Source: a virus. From it: a stretch of 27,184 nucleotides of DNA. The stretch is taken from the IMG/VR virus record IMGVR_UViG_3300035670_001064, positions 1-27,184 of that record, one strand, 5' to 3'. The notes below the pieces were generated by a model. The model was not told the DNA's origin. It was given only the letters and a program-made list of their open reading frames with translations, and ran no database searches. Every line of letters begins with the position of its first letter. Position 1 is the stretch's first letter. A program made the position numbers and the translations under genes. Shown piece after piece: positions 8,895-16,424 of the stretch.

Positions 8895-9830
8895 ATGCCA
8901 ACAACAACTTCAATTACAACTACTTACGCTGGTGAATTCGCAGGTAAGTACATTGCAGCGGCTTTATTGTCGTCTCCAACTTTAGAAAAAGGCGGAATTA
9001 CTATCATGCCTAATGTTAAGTACAAGCAAGTTATCAAAAGAGTAGCTACTGACGGAATCGTTAAAAACGCTACTTGTGATTTTGACCCAACTTCGACTTT
9101 GACTTTAACAGAGCGAGTTCTTCAACCTGAGTATTTCCAAGTTAACCTACAATTATGTAAGTCTGACTTCCGTTCAGATTGGGACGCTATCCAAATGGGA
9201 TATTCTGCGTTTGACGTACTTCCTAAATCTTTTGCTGACTTCTTAATCGCACACGCTGCTGAAAAAGTTGCTCAACAAATGGAATTAGTTATTTGGGATG
9301 GTAACAACGCTTCTGCTGGTGAGTTTTCAGGAATCATGCGTCAATTAGACGTAGACGCTTCTTTGCCTGCAGGTCAAAAAATCGCTGGTACTTCTATTAC
9401 AGCTGCTAACGTTATCGCTGAATTAGGTTCAATGATTGACGCTTTACCTGCTGCATTGTACGGAAAAGAAGATTTGTATCTTTATGTTTCTTCTAACGTT
9501 TATAGAGCTTATATCCGTGCTTTAGGTGGTTTTGCTGCTTCAGGTGTAGGTGCTAATGGTTATGACAACAAAGGAACTAACCAAGTATTGAATGACATCT
9601 ATTTTGATGGTGTTAAAGTATTCTTAGCTCCTGGTCTTGCTTCTAACACAGCGTTACTTGCTCAAAAATCTAACTTGTACTTTGCAACTGGATTGATGAA
9701 CGATATGAACGAGGTTAAAGTATTGGATATGGCTGACCTTGACGGTTCTCAAAACGTAAGAGTAATTATGCGTTTTTCAGCTGATGCTAAATATGGTTTT
9801 GCTTCTGACGTTGTAACTTACGGAATCTAA
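8895..9830 (+). CDS. major capsid protein
   Basis: 311 residues, beginning after an A/T-rich leader. The composition is even, with high Ala, Val and Asp, and the sequence resembles major capsid proteins of Bacteroidota siphoviruses: a helix-rich start (GEFAGKYIAAALLSSPTLEK), a mid region with VIWDGNNASAGEFSGIMRQL, and a C-terminal beta part (VRVIMRFSADAKYGFASDVV). It follows protease and scaffold genes and is followed by a strong terminator. Codon choice here differs from its neighbours (more GCT, AAC and TTC), as expected for the most expressed virion gene. Confidence 0.85.
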   Translation: MPTTTSITTTYAGEFAGKYIAAALLSSPTLEKGGITIMPNVKYKQVIKRVATDGIVKNATCDFDPTSTLTLTERVLQPEYFQVNLQLCKSDFRSDWDAIQMGYSAFDVLPKSFADFLIAHAAEKVAQQMELVIWDGNNASAGEFSGIMRQLDVDASLPAGQKIAGTSITAANVIAELGSMIDALPAALYGKEDLYLYVSSNVYRAYIRALGGFAASGVGANGYDNKGTNQVLNDIYFDGVKVFLAPGLASNTALLAQKSNLYFATGLMNDMNEVKVLDMADLDGSQNVRVIMRFSADAKYGFASDVVTYGI

Positions 9831-9848
9831 TCTAACAACAATTATAAC

Positions 9849-9879
9849 AAGGGTGGTGAAATAAACGCCACCCTTTTTT
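9849..9879 (+). terminator. intrinsic terminator after major capsid gene
   Basis: A perfect 8-bp stem (AAGGGTGG with CCACCCTT) and an 11-base loop, ending in a run of six T. It sits 18 bases past the capsid stop and before the tube-like gene. No TAnnTTTG promoter is evident between it and the next gene, so it probably lets part of transcription through and sets a capsid-rich ratio. Confidence 0.85.
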
Positions 9880-9903
9880 GTTTAACATTAAAAAAATAAT
9901 AAA

Positions 9904-10470
9904 ATGAGCTGCGACATAGCAAACGGAAGATTAGAGGCCTGTAAAGACGCGATTTCAGGACTTCTAAACATTTACTTTATTAACTACGGAGATTTGAATA
10001 CATTATCTTCAAGCGTAACGTTTGATGGTGATGACCAAATTACTGAATGGATTACTGCTACACAAATTTCACTTTACAAATATGAATTGAAAGGTGCAAA
10101 TGGTTTTGAGCAAACGATCCAAACTTCAAGAGACAACGGAACAACTTTCTTTGAGCAAGTATTGACTATCCAATTAAAGAAACAAGACGCTGTAACGCAT
10201 AAAAACGTTAAATTGTTAGCTTACGGACGTCCAAGAATCGTTGTTGAAACAAGAGACCACCAATTCTTTTTAGCTGGTTATGACCAAGGGTGTGACGTTA
10301 CTGCTGGAACTGTATCTTCAGGAACTGCAATGGGTGACTTCAACGGATATAACCTTACATTTACAGGAATGGAAAAAAGCCCTGCTTACTTCATTGACTG
10401 CGCTGATGAGGCTGGATTACAAGCTATCTTTACTGATGGTGCATTAGATGCTATTGTAGTTACTTCTTAA
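9904..10470 (+). CDS. putative major tail tube protein
   Basis: 188 residues. It starts MSCDIANGRLEACKDAISGL, which resembles the opening of many Bacteroidota phage tube-like proteins, with several conserved cysteines (Cys3, Cys13 and later CDVTAG, FIDCAD). The rest is beta-rich with QVLTIQLKKQDAVTHKNVKL and GYNLTFTGMEKSPAYFIDCA, fitting a tube-forming subunit. It is flanked by a terminator on each side, as suits a highly expressed structural gene. Codon use resembles that of the capsid gene. A different virion role is possible. Confidence 0.6.
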   Translation: MSCDIANGRLEACKDAISGLLNIYFINYGDLNTLSSSVTFDGDDQITEWITATQISLYKYELKGANGFEQTIQTSRDNGTTFFEQVLTIQLKKQDAVTHKNVKLLAYGRPRIVVETRDHQFFLAGYDQGCDVTAGTVSSGTAMGDFNGYNLTFTGMEKSPAYFIDCADEAGLQAIFTDGALDAIVVTS

Positions 10471-10493
10471 TTCTCCAAGCATACAAACAAGTT

Positions 10494-10518
10494 AACCCTA
10501 CCTAATTGGTGGGGTTTT
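10494..10518 (+). terminator. intrinsic terminator after tube-like gene
   Basis: Nine base pairs (AACCCTACC with GGTGGGGTT, one T-G wobble) around a 5-base loop, followed by T-rich sequence TTTTCTGTTTT. It lies 23 bases after the tube-like stop. The T tract is interrupted by CTG, so it may be only partly efficient. Confidence 0.75.
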
Positions 10519-10560
10519 CTGTTTTAGGTAACAATTTTAGACTTTAGTAGTTAATAAAGT

Positions 10561-10893
10561 ATGATAGTTTTAACTACATCTACAAACCCTCAAACATTTG
10601 CTTTAATTCCGCGAAGTAGTGTTTTTGATAGTGTTGAAATAACGGACGACCAAACGAATGAAACTACTGTTGTTTCTGAATGGGATTATACAGCAGGTGA
10701 TTACTATTCTACGTTAGAAGTAGAAGTAGCCTTAGTTGAAAATCATTTTTACAATTTAGTACTAAAAGACGGAACAAATATAGTTTATAGGGATAGGATA
10801 TTCTGCACTGACCAACCGATAGTTACATTCTCGGTTAATAATGGGCAATATACTTCGAATGCTACAACAAATACTTTTATAGTTTATGAGTGA
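10561..10893 (+). CDS. small beta-rich structural-type protein, unknown
   Basis: 110 residues, Thr/Val/Asp-rich and predicted mainly beta (VEITDDQTNETTVVSEWDYT, HFYNLVLKDGTNIVYRDRIF). No catalytic motif, signal or membrane segment. It overlaps the portal gene start by eight bases, suggesting coupling. Similar short proteins are common next to portal genes in Bacteroidota phages. A minor head, neck or decoration role is possible, but I cannot name it. Confidence 0.6.
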   Translation: MIVLTTSTNPQTFALIPRSSVFDSVEITDDQTNETTVVSEWDYTAGDYYSTLEVEVALVENHFYNLVLKDGTNIVYRDRIFCTDQPIVTFSVNNGQYTSNATTNTFIVYE

Positions 10894-12628
10894 TAACAAT
10901 ATACACGTAATTAATTTAAGTTCTTACCAAACGCCATTAATCCAAGAATCAAAAAGAGATAATTGGGTGGAATTTGGTTCTGAAAATGACTATTTCCAAT
11001 ATTTGATAGACAGATATACGTATAGCACAACTAATAACGCCATAATAAACAATATTAGTAGATTAGTTTATGGACGTGGTTTAAGTGCGTTAGACGCTTC
11101 TAAAAAGCCAAATGAATATGCTCAAATGATGTCTTTACTTCACCCTGATTGCGTTCGTAAATTAGTAGTGGATAGAAAGATGTTAGGGCAGTGCGCTATT
11201 CAGATACATTACTCTAAAGACCATAAAAAAATACTTAAGGCGTATCATATGCCAGTTAATCTTTTACGTGCTGAAAAGTGCAATAAAGATGGAGAGGTAG
11301 AAGGTTACTACTATTCAGACAATTGGCAAGACGTAAAAAAATACGCACCTAAGAGAATACCTGCTTTTGGATATTCAAATGAGCAAATAGAAATACTTTT
11401 TATTAAGCCTTACACGGTAGGAATGAAGTATTACGCTTATCCTGATTATCAAGGTGCTGTTCCTTACGCTAAATTAGAAGAAGAAATAGCAGATTATTTG
11501 ATTAATGAAGTTCAACACGGCTTTAGCGGTACAAAGGTTATAAACTTTAACAATGGTATTCCTACAGAAGAACAACAAAGTATCATTACAGGCAAGGTAA
11601 ACGCACAATTAACGGGTTCTAAAGGAATACGAACTATTGTAGCTTTTAATGCAAGTGAAACAAGCAAAACAACTGTAGACGATATTCCGTTAAACGATGC
11701 ACCTGAACACTATTCGTATTTAAGTGAGGAGTGTTTACGTAAGATTATGTTAGGTCATAATGTAACAAGCCCGCTTTTATTTGGTATTGCTACAACAACT
11801 GGCTTTAGTTCAAATGCTGATGAGCTTAAAAACTCAAGTATTTTGTTTGACAACATGGTTATTAAGCCTATGCAAGATGAATTACTTGAGGCTTTCGATA
11901 GAATATTAGCTTATAACGGAATTACATTAAAGTTATTCTTTAAGACTTTACAACCTTTGGAGTTTATGGACTTAGAGAACGCACAAACAGAGGAACAAGT
12001 AGCTGAAGAAACAGGAACTGAATTAAGCGCAGTAAATCCTTTAATAGAATTAGGCGAAGACGAAAGCTCTGAATGGTTATTAATTGATGAGTTTGAGGTT
12101 GATTACGATACAGACGAAAAGGAAAACGAGATTTTAAGCGGAGAAGTAAAGCAAAGTTTATTATCTAAGGTTGTTAACCTTGTTAGCACTGGTTCAGCTT
12201 TTCCTAACTCAAAAAGTGAGCAAGATGAAAATATCGAAGGTATTAAATTCATTACTCGTTATGTTTACGCAGGTGAAACTACCGAAAAGACGAGACCTTT
12301 TTGCAGTCAAATGATTAAAGCTAATAAGATATATCGTAAAGAAGATATTTTAAGAATGGGTAACAACGTTGTAAATGCAGGTTGGGGACCAAGAGGCGCA
12401 GATACTTATTCAATTTGGTTATACAAAGGCGGTGGTAATTGTCATCATAGATGGAACAAACGAGTGTATGCAAGTTTTGAAGGCGTAGGTATTGATGTTT
12501 ATTCGCCAAAAGCAAGACAGGTAGCTTCAAGAAAAGCTGAAAAATTAGGTTATGTAATTAAGAATCCAAACTTGGTAAGTCAAAGACCTATTGATATGCC
12601 AAACAGAGGGTTTTTACCAAAAGATTAA
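10886..12628 (+). CDS. portal protein with fused C-terminal Cys/His domain
   Basis: 580 residues. Residues about 1-370 look like a portal, the ring through which DNA enters the head: a short N-terminal arm, LVYGRGLSALDASKKP, a long helix near 190-210, and LRKIMLGHNVTSPLLFGIAT followed by a helical stem. Residues about 450-580 form an added domain with TRPFCSQM (Cys473), IYRKEDILRMG and GGGNCHHRWNKRVY (Cys519, His520, His521), ending in a basic tail. This recalls the C-terminal part of Mu gpF-like minor head proteins, where Cys/His residues cluster. The two are separate genes in many phages. Portal assignment is good; the domain role is inferred. Confidence 0.75.
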   Translation: MSDNNIHVINLSSYQTPLIQESKRDNWVEFGSENDYFQYLIDRYTYSTTNNAIINNISRLVYGRGLSALDASKKPNEYAQMMSLLHPDCVRKLVVDRKMLGQCAIQIHYSKDHKKILKAYHMPVNLLRAEKCNKDGEVEGYYYSDNWQDVKKYAPKRIPAFGYSNEQIEILFIKPYTVGMKYYAYPDYQGAVPYAKLEEEIADYLINEVQHGFSGTKVINFNNGIPTEEQQSIITGKVNAQLTGSKGIRTIVAFNASETSKTTVDDIPLNDAPEHYSYLSEECLRKIMLGHNVTSPLLFGIATTTGFSSNADELKNSSILFDNMVIKPMQDELLEAFDRILAYNGITLKLFFKTLQPLEFMDLENAQTEEQVAEETGTELSAVNPLIELGEDESSEWLLIDEFEVDYDTDEKENEILSGEVKQSLLSKVVNLVSTGSAFPNSKSEQDENIEGIKFITRYVYAGETTEKTRPFCSQMIKANKIYRKEDILRMGNNVVNAGWGPRGADTYSIWLYKGGGNCHHRWNKRVYASFEGVGIDVYSPKARQVASRKAEKLGYVIKNPNLVSQRPIDMPNRGFLPKD

Positions 12629-12631
12629 AAG

Positions 12632-13132
12632 ATGGCAGAAGCGTTATTGATTACGAGAGACGATGTTGTAAAGTTTACTGCTATGAATGGCAACGTAGAC
12701 ACGGATAACTTTATTCAATGGATTAAAGTAGCTCAAGATATTCATATTCAAACTTACTTAGGAACTCGTCTTTTAGACAAAATAAAAGATGATATTGTAA
12801 ACGAAACTTTAAGCGGGGATTATTTAACGCTTGTAACGACGTATATAAAGCCTATGCTGATACATTGGGCAATGGTTGAATATTTACCTTTCGCAGCTTA
12901 CACGATTGCGAATAAAGGCGTTTATAAGCATAATTCAGAAAACTCTACAAACGTAGAAAAAGACGAAATAGATTTTCTTATTGAAAAAGAGCGTTCAATA
13001 GCTCAACACTATACAGAAAGATTTATTGATTACATGGCTTTTAATCAAGCTTCGTTTCCTGAATACAATTTAAATTCAAATGGGGATATGTACCCAGATA
13101 CACAAAATAACTATTTTGGATGGTTCATTTAA
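12632..13132 (+). CDS. head-tail connector-like protein (DUF6712-like)
   Basis: 166 residues. The N-terminus MAEALLITRDDVVKFTAMNG, then FIQWIKVAQDIHIQTYLGTR and a helix carrying PMLIHWAMVEYLPFAAYTIA, matches the helical connector family I know as DUF6712 in Bacteroidota phages. Such proteins dock on the portal to extend the DNA channel and join head to tail. It starts three bases after the portal stop, consistent with this role. Tyr/Asn-rich C-terminal end (DTQNNYFGWFI). Confidence 0.65.
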   Translation: MAEALLITRDDVVKFTAMNGNVDTDNFIQWIKVAQDIHIQTYLGTRLLDKIKDDIVNETLSGDYLTLVTTYIKPMLIHWAMVEYLPFAAYTIANKGVYKHNSENSTNVEKDEIDFLIEKERSIAQHYTERFIDYMAFNQASFPEYNLNSNGDMYPDTQNNYFGWFI

Positions 13133-13192
13133 AGAAGTACAAGCCTAAGGCTGAAAACATTAAAAAATTAGAAATTTATTTAAACAAAATAA

Positions 13193-13753
13193 ATGGCGGA
13201 CGTAAAGATAAGTCAACTAACAGCGAAAGCGGCAAAGGTTGAAAGTACAGATAGAATTCCAATAGCAGATTATAACGGCTCAACTTACGATACTAAGTAT
13301 GTAACGGGTTCGGAAATTAACGAAGTTAGCTTAGATACTTCGCCTCAATTAGGTGGCAACTTAGACGTTAACGGACATACTATTACAAGTGCTTCAAATG
13401 GAGATGTAATTATACGACCTAACGGAACAGGAACAGTAGTAACTGAAGTTAAATTTAATACTCAGACTACTAATTATGTTTTAGACCCTACGGACGCAAG
13501 TAGACTTGTTGAAATGAATTTAGCAGGTGCAAATACTTTAACGATTCCTACGAACCTTGTAGTATCTTTTCCAATAGGAACTCAAATATTAATAGCTCAA
13601 TACGGAGCAGGTCAAACAACGATTACAGCAGCAGGTGGTGTAACGTTACGTTCAAGCGGTGGTAAAACCAAGATAGCTGCTCAATATGGCGTAGCTACAT
13701 TAATAAAGCGAGATACAGACGAATGGTATTTAGCTGGAGATATTACTACTTAG
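13193..13753 (+). CDS. tail appendage / decoration-like protein
   Basis: 186 residues. It opens with MADVKISQLTAKAAKVESTD and DRIPIADYNG, a module found at the start of many phage fibre or decoration proteins. It continues with LDTSPQLGGNLDVNGHTITS and a beta-rich end (FPIGTQILIAQYGAGQTTIT) shared by appendage proteins of diverse phages. Its likely role is in side fibres or capsid/tail decoration. Position before a lectin-like gene and the lysis genes fits a host-contact module. It has its own A-rich leader after a 60-base gap that holds only a weak palindrome. Confidence 0.6.
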   Translation: MADVKISQLTAKAAKVESTDRIPIADYNGSTYDTKYVTGSEINEVSLDTSPQLGGNLDVNGHTITSASNGDVIIRPNGTGTVVTEVKFNTQTTNYVLDPTDASRLVEMNLAGANTLTIPTNLVVSFPIGTQILIAQYGAGQTTITAAGGVTLRSSGGKTKIAAQYGVATLIKRDTDEWYLAGDITT

Positions 13754-13809
13754 AACAAAACACTAATCAATAAGTTATAAAAATAGAAAATAATTAAAAA
13801 CATAATAAA

Positions 13810-14082
13810 ATGTCAATTACAAGAATAGATACAATAGCAGCTCAATCAGGAACGTTCATTGTAAATAACACGGATGAAAAGACGGTAAATTCTCAAGCTA
13901 TAATAGTTTTAGAAGATACTGTTTTTAGTTCTATAAAAGTTGGTGGTTCGGATGTTAAATCGTCTTATATTGCTGCTACTGCTACTGCTGTAAAGGCGGG
14001 TGCTATCATTCGCGGTTTACAAGGTGCTGTATTTAGCGGTGTTCAATTAACTTCAGGAAGTGTAGCACTTGTATTGGTTTAG
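13810..14082 (+). CDS. small structural protein, unknown
   Basis: 90 residues, rich in Thr, Ala, Ser and Val, and beta-rich (SQAIIVLEDTVFSSIKVGGS, IIRGLQGAVFSGVQLTSGSV). No hydrophobic membrane span or catalytic motif. Short proteins of this style, about 90 residues and ending in alternating Val/Leu, occur between fibre genes in flavobacterial phages and may be decoration or fibre-tip parts. It starts after a classic A-rich leader (aataaaATG) and ends two bases before the next gene. Confidence 0.6.
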   Translation: MSITRIDTIAAQSGTFIVNNTDEKTVNSQAIIVLEDTVFSSIKVGGSDVKSSYIAATATAVKAGAIIRGLQGAVFSGVQLTSGSVALVLV

Positions 14083-14084
14083 TT

Positions 14085-14897
14085 ATGTATGGATACGGAA
14101 ATAGTATGTTCTTAGCAACACACGGAATATTAGCGCGAACTGCAAATGGTGGGGGTATTGACCCTGACGCACAAGCATTCATAACAGCAGCTTCAATTAC
14201 AGACCCTACTCAACAAAGTGCTATTAATCAATTAGTGCTTGACTTAAAAGGGTATTCTATTTGGACTAAGATGAATGCTATCTATCCAATAGTTGGTGGT
14301 TCTGCAAGTTCTCATGCAGTAAATCTTAAGACTCCTGGAACTTACAATTTGACATTTGCTACGGGGTGGACTCATAGTTCTACGGGGATGACTCCAAATG
14401 GAACAACGTATGCAAATACTGGAATAAATGTTAATAGTGTTATGTCATTAAATAGCATGGCATTTGGTATATATTCAAGAACAAATAGTATAGGTAGTGC
14501 AACTGCTCATGGTGCAGGTGCAGCTAATCAAGATTCTTGTTTTATTGTTGAGAGATGGACTGATAATGTTTCTTATGCTCAGGTTAATACAACAACTAAT
14601 ACCTCACTTGCAGTTACAGATTCAAGTGGTTTTTATCAAGTAAGTAGAACAGCATCAAATGCTGTGAGATTAGTTAGAAATACAACTCACGCAACATCAA
14701 CAGCTGCATCAACTGCTAAGCCAGATTTAAATTTTCTATTTGGTGCAAGGTCAACAGATTTAAGTAATAATACTTTCCAGAATGGTAACAGACAATTAGC
14801 ATTTGGGTATTTATCAGATGGTTTGACTCAAACTGAATGTGATAATTTTTACACAGCTGTTCAAGCATATCAAACAACTTTATCAAGACAAGTATAA
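14085..14897 (+). CDS. putative receptor-binding tail fibre protein
   Basis: 270 residues. An N-terminal stretch with GGGIDPDAQAFITAASITDP and QQSAINQLVLDLKGYSIWTK is a module I recognise from Bacteroidota phage appendage genes. The rest is Thr/Ser/Asn-rich and beta-rich, compatible with a concanavalin-like sheet domain (SAHAVN-type strands, LNFLFGARSTDLSNN). It is probably at the tip of the appendage and binds the host surface. Codon and dinucleotide use in the second half differ from upstream structural genes (fewer ACG-type words), which may mark a swapped host-range segment. Confidence 0.6.
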   Translation: MYGYGNSMFLATHGILARTANGGGIDPDAQAFITAASITDPTQQSAINQLVLDLKGYSIWTKMNAIYPIVGGSASSHAVNLKTPGTYNLTFATGWTHSSTGMTPNGTTYANTGINVNSVMSLNSMAFGIYSRTNSIGSATAHGAGAANQDSCFIVERWTDNVSYAQVNTTTNTSLAVTDSSGFYQVSRTASNAVRLVRNTTHATSTAASTAKPDLNFLFGARSTDLSNNTFQNGNRQLAFGYLSDGLTQTECDNFYTAVQAYQTTLSRQV

Positions 14898-15127
14898 TGG
14901 AAGGACGAATAGTAACCAATCAAACAGCAGAAGAACTACAAGGAGTATTCTTTGACGCAGATACATTCTTTAATTTTGTTCAAGATATTAACGATGTGTA
15001 TTTTTTATTTTTAAGTGAATCAGATGAAGCGGACATCGCAAACACGGAGTATTCATATTTATTAGATATTCCATTAAGCCCATTTGAGCCTAAGCCAACA
15101 CCACCATTTCCACCAATAGAAAACTAA
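14897..15127 (+). CDS. acidic small protein with proline-rich end, unknown
   Basis: 76 residues, starting MEGRIVTNQTAEELQGVFFD and ending in PLSPFEPKPTPPFPP, a proline-rich tail. It is net acidic and aromatic-rich (FFNFVQDINDVYFLFLSESD). It overlaps the last base of the fibre gene (TAATG), so the two are coupled. A fibre accessory or chaperone role is possible by context; nothing in the sequence proves this. Confidence 0.55.
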   Translation: MEGRIVTNQTAEELQGVFFDADTFFNFVQDINDVYFLFLSESDEADIANTEYSYLLDIPLSPFEPKPTPPFPPIEN

Positions 15128-15132
15128 TTACA

Positions 15133-15348
15133 ATGATTGATATAACCAAATTTTTAGATATAATTAAAAAGCAAGGCGCTACGGGAGTGCTTGCATTATG
15201 GTTATGGTACACACACAGCGAGGTACAGGAATTAAAACATAGACTTTACGATTGTTACGGAAAAGGTAAAAGTTCCGCAGTTCATCGAGCTATAAACGAT
15301 CCAAGTAAATACGCTGTAATACCAAAAGACGAAATAAACGAAGAATGA
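15133..15348 (+). CDS. holin-like small membrane protein
   Basis: 71 residues. After a short N-terminal helix, residues about 15-27 (GATGVLALWLWYT) form one membrane segment, followed by an amphipathic charged region (HSEVQELKHRLYDCYGKGKS) and an acidic end. One N-terminal membrane span plus a charged helix resembles BhlA/UviB-type holins. It lies directly before the endolysin and overlaps it by four bases, the standard holin-endolysin arrangement. It would make the inner-membrane hole that frees the endolysin. The predicted span is short, so confidence is moderate. Confidence 0.6.
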   Translation: MIDITKFLDIIKKQGATGVLALWLWYTHSEVQELKHRLYDCYGKGKSSAVHRAINDPSKYAVIPKDEINEE

Positions 15349-15863
15349 GTTACGACTGGTTAAAAAAAGAAACAGCACCTAAAATCTTAGTTCAAGCAGT
15401 TAAACAACTTGGAGTTAAAGAAATAGTTGGTAAAGTTCATAACCCTGTAATATTAGGATGGGCAAAAGACTTAGGGCTTTCAAAAGTTTACACGAATGAC
15501 GAGATACCTTGGTGCGGTTTGTTTATAGCCTATTGCGCTAAGATGGCAGGAGTTCAAGTAGTAGAACGTCCGTTATGGGCTTTAAACTGGAATAAGTTTG
15601 GCAATCGTGTTTCTGAACCAATGTTAGGTGATGTTCTTACATTCAAAAGAAATGGTGGCGGACACGTAGGAATTTACGTAGGTGAAGATAATACGCACTA
15701 TCACGTGTTGGGCGGTAACCAAAACAATTCAGTTAGCGTTTCGAGGATCGCTAAAAGTAGATTAAATCAAGCACGTAGAACGGCGTGGAAGATAGCGCAA
15801 CCTGCAAACGTTCGTAAAGTGCATTTAGAACCAAAAGGAGTAATAACAACAAACGAAGCATAA
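15345..15863 (+). CDS. endolysin, CHAP-like (TIGR02594-type) cysteine peptidase/amidase
   Basis: 172 residues. A catalytic cysteine sits in IPWCGLFIAYCAK (Cys57) and a histidine in GGGHVGIYVG (His107), with Asn125 in VLGGNQNN as a likely third residue. This arrangement is that of the CHAP/NlpC-like TIGR02594 family, which cuts peptidoglycan. A helical N-terminus (ILVQAVKQLGVKEIVGKVHN) precedes the core. There is no signal peptide, consistent with release by the holin just upstream. The last 25 residues are a basic, probably flexible tail. It ends on the ATG of the next gene. Confidence 0.8.
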   Translation: MSYDWLKKETAPKILVQAVKQLGVKEIVGKVHNPVILGWAKDLGLSKVYTNDEIPWCGLFIAYCAKMAGVQVVERPLWALNWNKFGNRVSEPMLGDVLTFKRNGGGHVGIYVGEDNTHYHVLGGNQNNSVSVSRIAKSRLNQARRTAWKIAQPANVRKVHLEPKGVITTNEA

Positions 15864-16084
15864 TGGCAAAGAAAAATTTTAAAGTAGAAGTAGACACCGA
15901 AAACATTGATGTTAAGGTTGAACGCAAAGACGGAGAAGTAAAAGTAGATTACGATTCTAAAAACATAGATATTAAAGTTGAGAAGACTGCTGAAGGTTCC
16001 GAGGTGAAAGTTGAGGCTAACGGCGGTTTTTTCAAGTTAGTAGGAAAAATATTAAAAAAAGTTTTGTTACGTAGAATAAAATAA
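15863..16084 (+). CDS. small protein with cationic amphipathic C-terminus, candidate third lysis factor
   Basis: 73 residues in two parts. Residues 12-50 hold two copies of an alternating beta pattern (NIDVKVE..DGEVKVD and NIDIKVE..GSEVKVE). Residues 54-73 are GGFFKLVGKILKKVLLRRIK, with seven positive charges, no acidic residue and a hydrophobic face, resembling a membrane-active peptide. The gene abuts the endolysin and is last before the late terminator. I see no spanin elsewhere in the window, so an outer-membrane disrupting role like that of phage disruptins is possible. A virion or nucleic-acid-binding role is an alternative. Confidence 0.5.
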   Translation: MAKKNFKVEVDTENIDVKVERKDGEVKVDYDSKNIDIKVEKTAEGSEVKVEANGGFFKLVGKILKKVLLRRIK

Positions 16085-16092
16085 TATCTTTG
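16064..16092 (+). promoter_or_regulatory. putative promoter of a short non-coding transcript
   Basis: TTG, an 18-base spacer and TATCTTTG match the Bacteroidota housekeeping pattern (TTG, 17-23 bases, TAnnTTTG). The upstream part lies in the end of the preceding gene. A terminator follows only about 40 bases after the -7 box, so the product would be a short RNA of some 60 bases. It could also be chance, as the region is AT-rich. Confidence 0.4.
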
Positions 16093-16132
16093 TACTGATT
16101 TTTGCATATTTCATAATTTTAATTGTTAACAG

Positions 16133-16158
16133 AACCCTTACTTCGGTAGGGGTTTTTT
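16133..16158 (+). terminator. strong intrinsic terminator at end of late region
   Basis: Nine base pairs (AACCCTTAC with GTAGGGGTT, one T-G wobble) closed by a TTCG tetraloop, followed by six T. It separates the late structural/lysis operon from the early region. Together with the promoter at 16064-16092 it may end a short RNA. Confidence 0.9.
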
Positions 16159-16220
16159 CATTTACAACGTATTGTTGGAGTCAACGAAATGATAGTTTTA
16201 AAAAAATATTTTGTTAAAAA

Positions 16221-16253
16221 TGTAACCTTATATTAAAAAGTATAGTATATTTG
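16221..16253 (+). promoter_or_regulatory. early promoter with conserved leader (copy 1)
   Basis: TTATATTAAAAAGTATAG followed by TATATTTG (16246-16253) and a 24-base leader containing ACAATTAAA up to the ATG at 16278. The -33 element is weak (ATG at 16220-16222, 23-base spacer). The TTATATTAAAAAG box and leader are shared with promoters at 20180, 20833 and 23774, marking them as one co-regulated set. It drives the block of small genes 16278-17333. Confidence 0.75.
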
Positions 16254-16277
16254 TCAAAACAATTAAATATTTAAACT

Positions 16278-16424
16278 ATGAAAAATTACTTTTACGACTT
16301 GTTAGACCAAGTTACACCAGCGAACGATGAGCATAAGGACATTTTAAGGTGCTTTTTAGGCTTTTTCCCGCTACTTCTTGTAACGATTGGCGCATTGTAT
16401 TCACTTTTAATTTTTATGCGATGA
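16278..16424 (+). CDS. small membrane protein, first gene of early block
   Basis: 48 residues from ATG right after the conserved early leader. A soluble, acidic first half (MKNYFYDLLDQVTPANDEHK) precedes one clear membrane span (CFLGFFPLLLVTIGALYSLL) and a short basic end (IFMR). Its position as first gene under a strong early promoter suggests a host-takeover or membrane-acting product, an inference. The stop overlaps the next ATG (ATGA), so the next gene is coupled to it. Confidence 0.6.
   Translation: MKNYFYDLLDQVTPANDEHKDILRCFLGFFPLLLVTIGALYSLLIFMR

Noticed and set aside
8284-8913. 209-codon open frame on the minus strand
   Set aside because: It is antisense to the scaffold-like gene, low-complexity Ser/Phe-rich, and mirrors the Glu/Lys-rich coding of the + strand.
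13142-13152. AGCCTAAGGCT palindrome between connector and appendage genes
   Set aside because: Only four base pairs with a three-base loop and no T run; too weak for a terminator.
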